Origin: Dipteris shenzhenensis
Lineage: Eukaryota; Polypodiophyta; Polypodiopsida; Gleicheniales
Strand: one strand, 5' to 3'
Length of the DNA stretch: 64,000 nt
NCBI GenBank assembly: GCA_047967505.1
Contig: CM106540.1
Part shown: positions 9,302 to 20,086 of the stretch, piece after piece
Numbering within the stretch: position 1 is the stretch's first letter
How the letters are laid out: each line of letters starts with the position of its first letter
Notes under the pieces: generated by a model
Databases searched by the model: none
What the model saw: the letters and a program-made list of their open reading frames with translations, nothing else
Told to the model about the DNA's origin: nothing
Program-made: the position numbers and the translations under genes

Positions 9302-10049
9302 GCCTCCCATCTGGATCATGCACAACAACACCTCCTGAGTCTTTATTCAAGCTCTTCTTAAAAGACCCATCAAAAAACAGGGTATATGCATTATCTAATG
9401 GCTGCTCTTCCTCCTTTGCAGTATGCTCCTCAACTTCCTTCACCGGAATCGGTCTTTCTTTGTAAGTAAGCAAATCAGCCAGCATAGCCCTGGTAGAGTC
9501 TTCAACAAGAAAAGTAAATGAAAACTCCTGAAGTTCAGTAATCCACTTAATCATGCTTCTTGAGAGGTGGGTGCTATTCAACAAATGAGAAAGTAAAGAG
9601 GAAGTAGTAAGAACCACAAAAGTTTGAGACAACAGATAGGAACGAAACCTTCTACAAGCATAAACCAAGCTGGCCAGAATCAATTGAGCTGCTGTGAATT
9701 CTCTTTCAGCCTCACTTTTTACCCAGCTTGCATAATAAACTGGCCTCATATACCTTGAGCCCTCTCCTTGCTGTAAAAGTATAGCCCCAATAGCATCGGG
9801 ACCCACCAAAGGATTCACATAAAAAGTTTTTTGGAAGTCTGGTATCTTCACACTTGAAATATGACCAAGCATCTCCTTCACTGCTTCAAATACTTCTTCA
9901 TATTCACTTGTCCATTTCAGTGGCTCATGCTTCACCACCTGTTGAAGAGGATACAACACCTGAGATAACATATGAACAAAACGAGACGAGTATTTTACCT
10001 TTTGCAAAAATGTGTGTAACTGTTTAGTGTTTGCGGGAGCATCAAGCAT
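9302..10049 (-). pseudogene. Gypsy-2 RNase H plus start of a second (archaeal-type) RNase H
   Basis: The first part is RT connection and RNase H: FLQKVKYSSRFVHMLS, VNPLVGPDAIGAILLQQ and PVYYASWVKSEAEREFTAAQ. After an acidic spacer, LFFDGSFKKSLNKDSGGVVV starts a second RNase H fold with its first catalytic Asp. Plant Tat elements carry such a second RNase H between RT-RNase H and integrase. The coding sequence is cut right after DPDGRLL at 9302; the bases beyond belong to the neighbouring Gypsy-1 LTR. Confidence 0.88.
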
Positions 10050-10482
10050 AATTGACGCCTTGATTTTACTTGGGTCAGGTTCAATCCCCTGCTCAGAAAC
10101 TAATATGACCCAACACTTTCATTCTTGTCCTCGCCAAATAACACTTATCTGGATTGAGCTGCCCTCCACTATCATCCAGCTCTTGAAGTACTTGGTCCAG
10201 CTTTTCACAATGCTCTCTACGCTTACTGTACACACATATATCATCAATAAAAACTTTACAAAATTTATATAGGAACGGTGCCAACACCGCATCTGAATTT
10301 TCTTGATAATGAGAGGGAGCATTTGAAAGGCCAAAACACATCCTTCTATATCTAAAACAGCCCCATGGAGTGATAAATGGTCTTCTCCTGATCCTCCAGT
10401 GCAATACCAATCTGAAAATAGCCCGAGTAGCCATCACATAAACTATACATCTCATGCCCAGCCACTCTATCAAGTATATCAT
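10050..10482 (-). pseudogene. Gypsy-2 reverse transcriptase, palm with catalytic D-D
   Basis: MCFGLSNAPSHYQ and KVFIDDICVYS are the palm blocks; FIDD holds the two catalytic Asp residues. GGQLNPDKCYLART and VLGH follow. The frame overlaps the upstream RT frame between 10352 and 10482, so a frameshift lies there, and another lies near 10050-10095 where the downstream RNase H frame takes over. Confidence 0.88.
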
Positions 10483-11119
10483 CTAAATAAGGTAAGGGAT
10501 AATGATTCCTCTTCGTAACTGCATTCAAGGGCTTGAAGTCCACACACACCCTCCACTTGCCATTCTTTTTGGGTACTATCACCACAGGACTGGCCCAATC
10601 AGAGAACTCTACAGGATACATGATATCAGCCCTCAACAACTTAATTATTTCCAACCTCAGGACTTCTGTTTGCTCAGGACTAAGTCTTCTCATCTTTTGA
10701 AATATCGGCCTTGCATTCTCCTTAAGCTGAATCCTTAATGGCTTACCTTTGAATCCTCTTATCTGTTCATATGAAGTAATGAACAAATTTGGATATTTGC
10801 TGAGCATAGCACAATACTCCCTTTTCTCCTCTACAATGAGATCGGGGTTTAAAGTCTGCTCCACCTTTTCTTGCATTGATTCTTGAGAATTGTTGGGCTG
10901 CATGAACTTCCCCATTACTTCACCTCTGTCCTCCCCCTCTTCACTGCTTTCAGGTATCTCATTATGTTCTATTTGCAGATTTTCTACTCCACCAATAAAA
11001 GCCACATCAACATCATCACTTCCTGATGTAAAGCTGCTTTCTTCTTCACTGCTGGAATCACTTTCACTGCTCTGTTTCTTCCCTTTTTCTGGATCAGAAA
11101 TTTCTGCCCTACTAACCAT
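10352..11119 (-). pseudogene. Gypsy-2 reverse transcriptase, N-terminal half
   Basis: An acidic linker (SESDSSSEEESSF) is followed by LFITSYEQIRGF, SDWASPVVIVPKKNGKWR, VCVDFKPLNAVTKRNHYPLP and MYSLCDGYSGYFQI, which contains the first catalytic Asp (LCDGYSG). The reading frame then slips near 10395 and continues in the 10050-10482 segment. Unlike Gypsy-1, the RT N-terminal half is retained here. Confidence 0.88.
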
Positions 11120-11125
11120 ATCAAA

Positions 11126-11935
11126 TCAAATTCTCTTTCTTGAAAGAGCATGAACAGTAATCACCTCATTTTTCCAATCTTGAATTGCCCCCACCCTGCA
11201 TAACCAAGGTCTCCCAAGAATCAGAGGATAAGCCCCTAAACCAGCTGGCATCACATGGAAATCCATCTTGCAATGCACCTTAAAAGCTTCCACATCCAAT
11301 TCAGCCACAATCCCCAAAGTCTTGACTTTTGCATGGTTAGCCATCCGAATCCGAAACCTTGAAGGAGAAGAGATCTTCAATCCTAATTTCTCAGCACTTG
11401 CCTGAGTCATCACACATATTTGGGCTCCCCCATCAATATATGCCTCACCAAGTTCCTTCCCTTTATGCCAGGCCTCCACTAAGGGCAAAATATATGAAAG
11501 CTCAGACATAGACATCAACTTCACTGTCTTCTTTCGGGCAGCCCTATTGCCAGGATTCACTGCTCGCCTCCATTCCTTCTTCAATTTGGGACACTTGCTG
11601 ATCATTTGCCCAAAAGTAATATCAGACTTCCTCCTGGAGAGATCTCCCACAAGATCATATTCTCCTTGTTCTCTTCCAATAGGATAATCAAACACCTTGT
11701 ATTTTCTTCTGGGATTCTTAGCTCTTCTGCTCTTCTTCCTTTGATAGTTGACCACCTCTTCAGCATGCTCTTCCTGCCTTGCACTCGGACTGGCTTCTTC
11801 TTCACGGACTCTTTTCCCTGTAGGCATAACATCTGCATCCTCTTCCTCTATTCCAAGTAAACTCACAAGCTTTCCTTTGCCCTTTTCTTCAGCAGTGAAT
11901 TTACCATTACCACTCGATTGACCTGCTTCCTTCAC
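11126..11935 (-). pseudogene. Gypsy-2 protease region
   Basis: A basic segment (NYQRKKSRRAKNPRRKYK) is followed by the aspartic protease: AYIDGGAQICVMTQ with the active-site Asp and D-G-G, FRIRMANHAKVKTLG, and YPLILGRPWLCRVGAIQDW. D-G-G in place of the usual D-S/T-G is common in Tat-like plant elements. Adjacent segments are in other frames, so it is separated from gag and RT by frameshifts. Confidence 0.85.
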
Positions 11936-11964
11936 CTCTACATTATGATCATCACTCCTATTAT

Positions 11965-12411
11965 TCAGCCCAGTGGATAAATATCTCCCCCCTCTCGAGG
12001 TGGGTTAACACATTGTGAACTATGATGACCCATAACTCCACACTTAAAACATTGCACATTGGGAGCATAAACCCCTCGTCCTCTTCCCGCTTGCCACGGA
12101 GCTGAACCACCATGTAAAGGCAATCCACCTATATCCCTCCCTGCTGGAGCCCTACCTTTTCCCCTACCACTCATTAGATTCAGAGAAAGATTCTTCATAA
12201 GTTCTGACATTTCATGAATCTCTTCCTTCATGGATTCTTCCTTTTTAGGTTCTGACTTAAATGGCTTATCCGGCAAAGGAAATGTAGCAGTAGGATTAGC
12301 CTGCACCATAGGAAGCTTACTACTAAGCTGTATCAATCTCTTTTGTTTCCTTTCCTTTTCCATGGCTACTCTCAGAGCATCCTCAAAAGTGGGCAATTCC
12401 TTACATTCCAC
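11965..12411 (-). pseudogene. Gypsy-2 gag C-terminal (nucleocapsid) segment
   Basis: A charged helix (DALRVAMEKERKQKRLIQ) is followed by a Gly/Arg-rich stretch and one CCHC knuckle CFKCGVMGHHSSQC. Nucleocapsid knuckles bind the element's RNA. It lies directly downstream of the gag core in a different frame. Confidence 0.85.
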
Positions 12412-13091
12412 CTTAATTCAAATTTCAGACTTCAGTCCAGTTATGAACCTATCCTTCTTTATCACTCGAGGAGGCACCTCTGGCAGCAAAGCAGTCTGCC
12501 ATCTATTCCACAAGATAGTAAACCTTCCAGATTCATCCAGTTCTGCTGCAAAGCACACAACTCTCTCCACAACCCATCAGCATCACGCGCACATGCGAAC
12601 TGTGCCAAAAAGGCAGCCCTCACCTCAGTATAACTCGAATTTCTATGAACCCTTTGCTCATCTTGGCAACCAGCTTGGAACTCTTGCAACCAATTTCGAG
12701 CCTCTCCCATCAAGCAAAAGGAAAGAAACTGCAAAAACACTTCACGAGCATTTCTGTCTTTAATTAAAGCAATAAACTCCATACTCTCAATGAACCTCTC
12801 AGGATCTTCATTGAGCAACCCATAAAATCTGAGAAATTCATGAGCCATCTTGTACACAGGAAAAAAACTCAACCAATCACCACAAAACAAATAACTCTAT
12901 TCCTCAGTAGTACTCTGACTTGCAGCTAACTCAGATCTCTATTTCTTCAGGGCAATCTTCTTGAGAACTTTCTTAATTATTGCTTGGAGACGAATCACTC
13001 GAAGGTTGTGATCAATGCAATTCTGCCTTCTATGCCCACACCCACTACATAACTCACAATGTATCACCCGCATGTGAGGCATTGTCTTCAT
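12412..13091 (-). pseudogene. Gypsy-2 gag N-terminal and core segment
   Basis: The frame can be followed from an ATG at 13091 through to 12462. The first 28 residues include a Cys/His cluster, CELCSGCGHRRQNC, that resembles a zinc knuckle but with spacing C-x2-C-x1-H-x4-C. A Lys-rich stretch follows, then two TAG stops in the same frame, then the gag core (AHEFLRFYGLLNEDPERF, FCLMGEARNWLQEF). The frame shifts near 12470-12540. A Cys/His cluster at the very N-terminus of gag is unusual; knuckles are normally near the C-terminus. Confidence 0.75.
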
Positions 13092-13230
13092 AGCTCATCA
13101 AATTACACCCAAGATTCAGAAGAGAATCTTCAACCAACCCACGAAAAGTAGATTAAATCTCACCCAACCCTTCCAGGCTGTCTTGTTTCGAGTGCACACT
13201 ATCTCAATCCAAGAACCACAGTGTTTTTGT

Positions 13231-13249
13231 GTCTCCAGCAGGATCACCA
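13231..13249 (-). promoter_or_regulatory. Candidate Gypsy-2 primer-binding site
   Basis: The minus strand reads TGGTGATCCTGCTGGAGAC. It starts with TGG, lies just inside the candidate LTR end (13257), and upstream of gag (13091). It shares TGGTGATC with the Gypsy-1 candidate PBS. The tRNA is not identified. Confidence 0.4.
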
Positions 13250-13256
13250 AAAAAGA

Positions 13257-14619
13257 TGATAAAAGAAAAGGGGGAAAACCGAACAGTCCCTAAGCAATCT
13301 AGAATAGCTCAATGACCTTGCCCACTCCTCCCAAACCAAAGGAAATGCTCCCTCACTAACAAGACTTTAGATATTTTATCCAAGAGTGAATCATTTAAAG
13401 GGAAAAAAAGTGACAGGTTTCCAAATAAAAGACACTTGATTTATTCAAGAGAGGTTCTCTTCATTACAAGATTGAAACACTCCAAAGAACACTTCATGTA
13501 CTTTAGGACGTAACTCAAGGAATAAATATATCACATCACTTCCGAAGTACAACTTGGAATGAATGAACTGAGGCCGGGAACCAAGTAGATCAGAACACCA
13601 AGTGACGCTCTCAAGACTAGAGCGCTTACAACACTTCAGAGCAAGGTATCCGGGCACCACTACCACAAGACTCCCTCACAACAATAATCACAAGACAACA
13701 CAGATCTTGTTGTTAATTCAAGAAAACAATCCCGAGAATAGAGAGCACTCAATCCACCAATGAATCCCACTCCTACGATCAAAATTCCCAAAACGTCACT
13801 TCAGAAAAAAACAGTGAATCCTTTGCAGATTTGAAGGTACTCCAGCCTGTCAACACCAAATGAGAACTCTAACCAGAGATAGGCTGAATCAAACTATTTG
13901 ATTCTGGAAACTCAGCAGCTTCACACCAACAAACGATCCTTCTCCTGATTGCCAGGAGTCTCGGAACAACAAGTAGATACATGATTCCAAGGCCCAAACG
14001 TCTTTTCAACGCAACATCAATTAGAAGCAATCAGCCTAGAAGAATCGAAACGCTTCCTCTGAGCAGCATCAATCACAACTGACTCTCATACAACTTGTTC
14101 GATCAACAGAAAGAAATGGGAATCAGCTCCTTTAGATTCTTATTCCTTCTTTCCTGATGAACTCTTCATGCCCTCTTTGCAGCAACAAATTGATGTAGAC
14201 CAGCAAGCTACTTCATTCGTCACAAAAACCCACGTACATATCAAGAGATGAATACCTTCAGGAACGAAATGATGAACGATGGCTTCGCTTTCTTGCTGGT
14301 GTCCAAAGAATGAAGAAGAAAAGCCGCATCCTTTGATAAGAGATGTCGATCCAGCCCACAATTCCTCCTTGCAATCTTCCACAATCAGTAACATCATTGC
14401 ATGGCTTCCAGCAACCACATTTAATTGCACATTTGGCCCCCTAGGCACCCTTTCTACACACACTTTTCACATGCAATTTTGCCATGTATGCAAACCCTCA
14501 TGAACTAGCTAAAAGCCCCTTGACCTGGCAACAAAAAAATCCCAAAATCCCATCACATTACGGTGACCCAGAAAAAAATCCCACAATTATACATAATTTT
14601 GGACATGTGACCCCCAACA
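13257..14619 (-). repeat. Candidate 5' LTR of Gypsy-2 (~1.36 kb)
   Basis: On the minus strand it would start TGTTGGGGGTCACATG (14619) and end TTTTATCA (13257), seven bases before the candidate PBS. No coding frame is supported inside. The matching 3' LTR is outside the window, so the limits are inferred from TG/CA ends and position only. Confidence 0.4.
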
Positions 14620-15386
14620 CATGACCCTTGGATACCCTTGCTCTGATGTGATTGGTGTACCACTTGGAGATTCATCATCTCCCATTGGGGCCCTTGCAGA
14701 GTTTTATTAAACTTTAAAAAAATATCTACATCACATCATTTTTTTTTTTTTTTAAATGTCCTTGGAACAAAAAAGCCCCATCATCTGCTAGCTAAGTGTA
14801 CCTATGTGCCTACCCCTTATTATGTACAGTGCACAAGAGCTTACTACATTTTTTGACCTATCAACGTCGATGACGATGCTACAGTAACTCCCTGGTTGTA
14901 GTCCTCTGGAACACTTCGATGTCGAAATCTTTTCCTGGCTTTTCATCCAGTGGCTTCTTCTCCACCAGGTCTGGTTCTGCTTCCTCACACCATCTTGGTA
15001 CATAGGTCGATCTTTGGTAACACCTCCTGGCACCACTTCAATCACGTTCCTGCCTTTGAACTCGAGCAATCCAGCCATCACGATCTTCCGGTTGTCCCCC
15101 CCATAATGAGTGAACAACTTGGAGTCTTCCAGGCACCATGCTCTCAGGGTCTGTCTCAACCCGTCCTTCCTTTGGCATGGTCCGCAACAAAAGAACATCT
15201 CTAGATAACCTGGACCGCAAACTATAAACGCACCTGACTGAACCTAAGTCACCCTCCTTCTCGCAAGGGCACTGTCCAGTCATGGAAGTCGATTCCCAAG
15301 AGCTTGTGAATCAGGATCGTCCTTCAGCAAGGTCCCTGCCTTTAGGCTCTGATACTTGTGAGCCTCCTACTTGGGCTCGGATATCA
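14620..15386 (-). other. Leader-like remnant of an LTR element of unknown type
   Basis: Short frames on the minus strand (14788-15283) show no recognisable domain. Shifting frames through the interval give charged segments, but nothing matches gag, pol or a host family that I know. It lies between the Gypsy-2 candidate LTR and a degenerate primer-binding site at 15375-15386, so I read it as the 5' leader of a third minus-strand LTR element. A 15-T run is present at about 14741-14755. Confidence 0.35.
15375..15386 (-). promoter_or_regulatory. Degenerate tRNA-iMet primer-binding site
   Basis: Plus-strand GCTCGGATATCA resembles GCTCTGATACCA (the complement of the iMet PBS; 10 of 12 match) and is followed directly by TGTTAGAA, a plausible LTR end. 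Exact iMet sites occur at 21209, 36932 and 42670 in intact elements. Confidence 0.45.
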
Positions 15387-15472
15387 TGTTAGAAAAGACC
15401 TAATAGAGGGTACGCACAGCAGAAGACTGATAGTATTGCTCAAGAGCTCACACAATGTGGTGTGGGTGTGGA
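15387..15472 (-). repeat. Third-element LTR (LTR-G), left part
   Basis: It begins TGTTAGAAAAGACC after the degenerate PBS and runs to the Copia-A target site. The sequence resumes at 21486 on the other side of Copia-A. Confidence 0.45.
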
Positions 15473-15477
15473 ATCAC
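15473..15477. repeat. Copia-A target site duplication, left (ATCAC)
   Basis: ATCAC directly precedes the left LTR and matches ATCAC at 21486-21490 after the right LTR. Five base pairs is the normal Ty1/copia duplication. Confidence 0.95.
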
Positions 15478-15741
15478 TGTAGGATCGGATAGAAGAGAGA
15501 GAGTATAGGTAGCTAAGGGTCGCAGAAGAACACCCGTCAGGTCAAACTTAGATAAACCAAACACAAAAGAGTACAAGGTACAAGTACCTAGACCTAGGAC
15601 TAAGTGTCCTAGGTGTCACATAGGACTAAGTGTCCTATGTGGCCTAACAGACACTAACACTATAAGTGTCTTTATTTATGCCTACAAGGCACATACCATG
15701 GCCTATAGGGCATCACTAGAACCACCAGAGAATGGCCTACA
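15478..15741 (-). repeat. Copia-A 3' LTR (264 bp)
   Basis: Plus-strand TGTAGGATCGG to GGCCTACA. It contains GGACTAAGTGTCCTA twice (about 15597-15634), an imperfect internal repeat. It pairs with 21222-21485. Confidence 0.95.
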
Positions 15742-15752
15742 AACCCCCCTCC
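15742..15752 (-). promoter_or_regulatory. Copia-A polypurine tract
   Basis: The minus strand reads GGAGGGGGGTT immediately next to the 3' LTR. It is the primer site for plus-strand DNA synthesis. Confidence 0.85.
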
Positions 15753-15868
15753 ATGGGATGGGCTGAAGTACTCTGGAAACGTCTCAAAATTCCTGGTATT
15801 TTCTAGTCATGGTGGCACATGTTATCCAAAAGGATATAGCCACCTATGAATGTACAAGGGACGTCAGA

Positions 15869-16642
15869 TCATGTAACAAAGGGAACCAAGTGTAAAGCCT
15901 GTCGAAAGACTTCGAACTTGGGACGAGGAAGTGCCTTTGTAAACATATCTGCTATGTTGTCCTCTGTGGGAAGATAGGACAACTCTATGTCTCCTGCTGA
16001 CAACCACTCCTGAACATAATGATAGTGAACTTCAATATGCTTGGTACGCGCATGAAACACTGGGTTACGCGCAATGGCCAAAGCACTCTAGCTGTCAGTG
16101 TAGAAAATAGTGGAGGATGTCTGGCGAATACCAAGATCTGTAAGTAACTGTCGAATTCAAACACACTCTACTGTAGCGGTGAAAGCTGCCCTATACTTAG
16201 CCTCACAGCTAGATGTGGCAACTGTTGGTTGCTTCTTGCTGAGCCAAGAGATACATGAATTGCCAAGCAAAAAACAATTGCCAGTATGTGACACTCTGGT
16301 GTCGGAACATCCTGCCCAGTCACTATCCGTGTAAGCATGCATGGTAAGTGAACCCTGATCACCATAGAAGAGGGCTAAATCCTGAGTGCCTCTGAGATAT
16401 CTGAAGAATCTCTTCACTGCTTGCCAATGCTGTGAACTGGGCATGTGCATGAATCTGCTGAGCTGAGATACTGCATACTGCAAGTCAGGTCTGGTGCGAC
16501 ATAAATAAATAAGGCATCCAACAGCCTGCTGATATAGAGTGATATCACATGGTGGGCTCAGCTGAGAATTTGAAGCCAGGGTGCACTGGAGTAGAGATTG
16601 GCTTGCAATCCTCAAACTAAAAACGATCAAGGAGCTGTCCAA
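15869..16642 (-). pseudogene. Copia-A RNase H
   Basis: AVGCLIYLCRTRPDLQYAV leads into RNase H: AYTDSDWAGCSDTRVSHTGN (first Asp), SWLSKKQPTVATSSCEAKY (Glu) and, after a stop/frame break near 16090-16155, ARNPVFHARTKHIEVHYH and EDNIADMFTKALP. This is the standard Ty1/copia C-terminus. The PPT follows about 116 bp downstream. In the active-site block SSCEAKYRA the usual Ser-Glu-Ala is Cys-Glu-Ala. Confidence 0.92.
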
Positions 16643-17534
16643 TATACTTGGACTGAGACATCATGATACCCCCCTCAAGACGAGCAAGCTGAATGCCCAA
16701 ATAATAATGGAGCTGTCCCATGTTTGACATTTCAAAAACCTGCTGCAAATCAGCCTTGAAAGCTGGAATTTGCTGAGTATCTGGGCCTGTGATGAGCATA
16801 TCATCCACATATAATATCAGCACCAAAAAATCAGATCCACGTCCACGGACATAAAGAGTGGGCTTTGTGGGACTATTCTGAAAACCAAGGGATAGTAAGT
16901 GTGCATGAATTTTGGCATACCATGCCCTAGGTGCCTGCTTCAAACCATAAAGGGCTTTTCTAAGCCGGCATACCTTATTTTCAGAATTAACAACCTCAAA
17001 GCCAGGAGGTTGTGTGACATAGACTTCTTCCTATAGATCCCCATGAAGAAAAGCAGTCTTGATATCAAGCTGGTGCACTTGCCAATGATGATGGGCTGCA
17101 ATTGCAATGACACATCTAATGGTAGTAATCCTGGATGTGGGAGCAAATGTCTCCTCAAAGTCAATGCCTTGTTGTTGGGCATACCCTTTTGCAACAAGAC
17201 GGGCTTTGTATCAATCTATGCTGCCATCAGATTTTCTTTTTAATTTATAGACCCACTGAGTTCCAATGGCATGCTTGCCGGGAGGTAGCTCTACTAATTC
17301 CCATGTGTCATTTTTAGCAATGGAATGTAACTCAGCTCTCATTGCATCCATCTACTCTTTGCTATCAAAAGCATCTTTATGGCAGAGAGGCTCTTCATTA
17401 CAAGCGGTAGCAAGAAGTGCAAACTCAAGAAAGTGACCATGCTATCTATTCCCTAATCTTGTCCGGGCAGCAAAAGGTTGATCTTGTTTGCTGTCCCTCA
17501 ATGTATCAAGAAGCCATCTGCGAACTTGTCTTTG
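16617..17534 (-). pseudogene. Copia-A reverse transcriptase
   Basis: The RT blocks are readable across several frames: [49 protein letters not shown] and ILYVDDMLITG with the catalytic Y-V-D-D near 16800. In-frame stops TGA at 17211-17213 and TAG at 17031-17033 interrupt it, at positions where Arg and Gln are usual in the family. RT copies the element RNA into DNA inside the particle. Confidence 0.92.
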
Positions 17535-18293
17535 CTATCTATTGACAGCTCTTTCTTCAATGACTGCATCATGAATAATGGGATCATTTTGTCCTAGAAG
17601 AGAAACCTGCAAATCAGCATGAGGTAGTGGCTGATTATTGCTTGGTGGAGGGCCTGCAGGAGGCTCATGTTGCTGGTCAAAGTCCTCTTCTGATGATGGC
17701 AGAGGTAACCAAGATTCAAAGGCATAAAAAATGTCAACATCTGGCTTAGCTTTGCAGTCCACAAGAGGAGAAGCTGAATGTTCAGCAAAGATTACATCTC
17801 TACTGACAATAATCTTCCCACTATTTGGTTGGTATAACTGATACCCTCTGCTCTCCTGGCTGTAACTAATAAAAATACATTCGATTGCCTTGTCATCAAG
17901 CTTATGTCTCAGCTGAGATGGTACATGAACATATGCAAGAGACCCAAAAACTCTCATGTGTGAAAGTGAAGGCTTCCTGCCTTTCAATGCTTCATAGGGT
18001 GTAACAGTCTGTAATGCCCGTGTAGGTGATCTATTCAGCACATAGTTGGCACACATTACTGCATCAAGCCAAAATTTGTTGGGCAAAGACTTGGCCTTAA
18101 GCATGCATCTGGCCATCTCCATTGTGGACCTGTTTTCCTTTTCAGAAACAGGATTCTGCTGAGGAGTGTAAGGAGTAGTGCATGAGTGAATAATGCCCCG
18201 TGAAGACAGAAATGCATTAAACTCCTTTGACATATACTCTCCCCCCCCTATCTGTGTTGAGGGTGACAAGCTTGCTTCCTGATTCATTCTCAA
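17535..18293 (-). pseudogene. Copia-A integrase, second half
   Basis: GGEYMSKEFNAFLSSRGI (after the second catalytic Asp), TPYTPQQNPVSEKENRSTME with the catalytic Glu, then YVLNRSPTRAL, VFGSLAYVHVP and KAIECIFISYS. The start of this frame is produced by an expanded nine-C run at 18240-18249 (G run on the sense strand), which shifts the frame relative to the upstream half and breaks T-D-R-G-G. Confidence 0.9.
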
Positions 18294-18309
18294 CCATATT
18301 CAGCCACCT

Positions 18310-18967
18310 CTAAAAGCATAAGAAAACTTCAGATTTGGCTTTTAAAGGATATATCCAGCAATATCTTGTATTATCATCAATGAGAGTCATGAAATATTTG
18401 TACCCCCCAATGGCATTTGTCCTCATTGGGCCACAGACATCACTGTGCACTAGCTGCAATTTCCTTTGTGAGAGTTTTGGACAATTCTTTTGAAAAGGAA
18501 ATCGATGCATCTTACCCAAAAGACAACCCTCACACACATGTTTGGAAACTGTGTGAGTCTGAGGTACATCATTTGCCATCTGTTGTGAATGTAGCTTTGC
18601 AAGAGCTCTATAATTGAGATGGCACATTCTCTCATGCCAAAGATGAGTTTCAGCAAGCTGTGAATCTGAAATAGCCAATGCTTCAATAGAAAGTGCAGCT
18701 GAGTGATGATCAAGGTGATAAAGCCCCTTTTGCAAAGTGCCAGTGAGAACTATGGCATTGTCATCACGAAGATCATAAACTAGGCATCTGTAGCCATTAA
18801 AAATCACTCTGAAGCCTGAAGTAAATTGAAATTAGGTTGACTTCAATTCCAGGCACAAAAAGAACATTTGTCAGAGTGACAGGATGGCTTGAAATGGATG
18901 TGAGCTGCACATCTCCAACTCCTTTTACAGCATATGAAGCATTATTAGCACATGTAACAGTCTCCCC
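18310..18967 (-). pseudogene. Copia-A pre-integrase (zinc) and integrase first half
   Basis: ETHLWHERMCHLNYRALAKL and CEGCLLGKMHRFPF form the HHCC zinc region (GAG-pre-integrase), followed by QLVHSDVCGPM with the first catalytic Asp and YFMTLIDDNTRYCWIY. Upstream (18808-18967) the frame contains the end of the protease and a frameshift near 18825. The segment is separated from gag-protease by TAA at 18968. Confidence 0.9.
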
Positions 18968-20086
18968 TTAAGGTGCATCAGCTAAAGAATGAAACAACTG
19001 TCTGCAAGATGTGAGATGCTTGGAAGCACCACTATCAAAGTACCAGGACTGAGCATCATTAGCAGTAAAGAATGCATCAGCTTTGGAGGGATCAAATGAG
19101 CAATGGACAGCCCATGCCCAATCATCCTGAAGAGCATGTGCATGTAAAGCATCTTCTGGCTCATGGGATTCAATAGCATGAGAGGCATTAACTGTCAATC
19201 TTGCTTTCTTTTTCTCCGAAGCAATGTGCTTCCTGCATTCTGAAATGTCATGTCCAGGCTTGCGATAATAGTTGCATCTTTTCTTCTTTGCCTTATCTGC
19301 AGTATTTTTAGATGCATGGGAGGAATTGCAGCTGCTATGTGCAGATTTTGGCTTGCCCATAGGCTTGGAAGCCTTGCCTCTTCCTGTCTACTGTGAAGCA
19401 AATGCATGATCAGGAATAATGGCTTGTCTATTAGCTCTACTTTGCTCTTCTGGCAAAAGCAAAGTAACTAGCTGATCAAAAGAATAGCTGGCCACTAATC
19501 GAAGGGTTGTAGCAAACCCTTGATATGTATCTGGCAGTCCATTCAATGTGGTACTAACAAGCTGTGAATTTGGCACCACCTCATCAATGTTGGCAAGCTG
19601 TTCCATGAGGTCCTTGACCTTTGTCAGGTATGCATCCATTGACTCACCTTCATTCATACTGACTTCCTGTAATTGCCTTCTCAAATATGCAACATGAGCT
19701 TCATTGCGAATGTGATAAAGAGAAGCCAATTTATCCCAAGCATTCTTTGCTGTCCTGCAAGACCGGATGTGTGGAATAATGATTCTCTTGCATGAATGTG
19801 CATTTGCATCTCTTGCATCCCATCTTGACTGTTCTTGAGTTGGAAGAGCAGTAGCAAGAGTGCTAGAGGAAGAGGCATCAGGAGGAGTACCCCCTGCAGA
19901 AGGACCAGCAGTAGAGGCAACCACTGTAGCATTGGCTGGCCTCAGATCAGCCCCAGAAACAATATTCCACAAATGCTTTGCAACAAGAATATGTTTCATG
20001 AGATAAGACCACATCGGATAGTTGGTGCCATCCAACTTATCATCTTCACGAAGAACTCCAAATAAATCTTGATTGTTCCTAGCCAT
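18968..20086 (-). pseudogene. Copia-A gag and protease active site
   Basis: ATG at 20086 starts MARNNQDLFGVLREDDKLDG. The copia gag core follows (NYPMWSYLMKHILVAKHLW, HVAYLRRQLQEVSMNEGESM). One frame runs through TAG at 19388-19390 to the nucleocapsid knuckle CNYYRKPGHDISEC, where the second Cys is Tyr, so the zinc site is broken. The protease active site SWYFDSGASKHLTSC lies near 19030. The frame ends at TAA 18968. Copia-B has the intact knuckle CNYCKKPGHYIAEC at the same place. Confidence 0.92.

Larger units (their letters stand above)
9302..14619 (-). mobile_element. Gypsy-2: Tat-like Ty3/gypsy element, truncated, minus strand
   Basis: From right to left on the minus strand: candidate LTR, candidate PBS, gag with a CCHC knuckle, protease, RT, RNase H, and the start of a second RNase H. 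Dual RNase H is diagnostic of the plant Tat lineage (family knowledge). The frame ends abruptly at 9302, where the candidate Gypsy-1 LTR begins, so integrase and the 3' LTR are missing from this window. Several frameshifts and stops make it inactive. Confidence 0.8.

Noticed and set aside
12230-12763. 177-aa plus-strand frame
   Set aside because: Antisense to Gypsy-2 gag, which has recognisable gag motifs on minus.
14788-15283. Minus-strand frames of 81 and 136 aa as a gene
   Set aside because: No family, overlapping frames, and position in an LTR-element leader.
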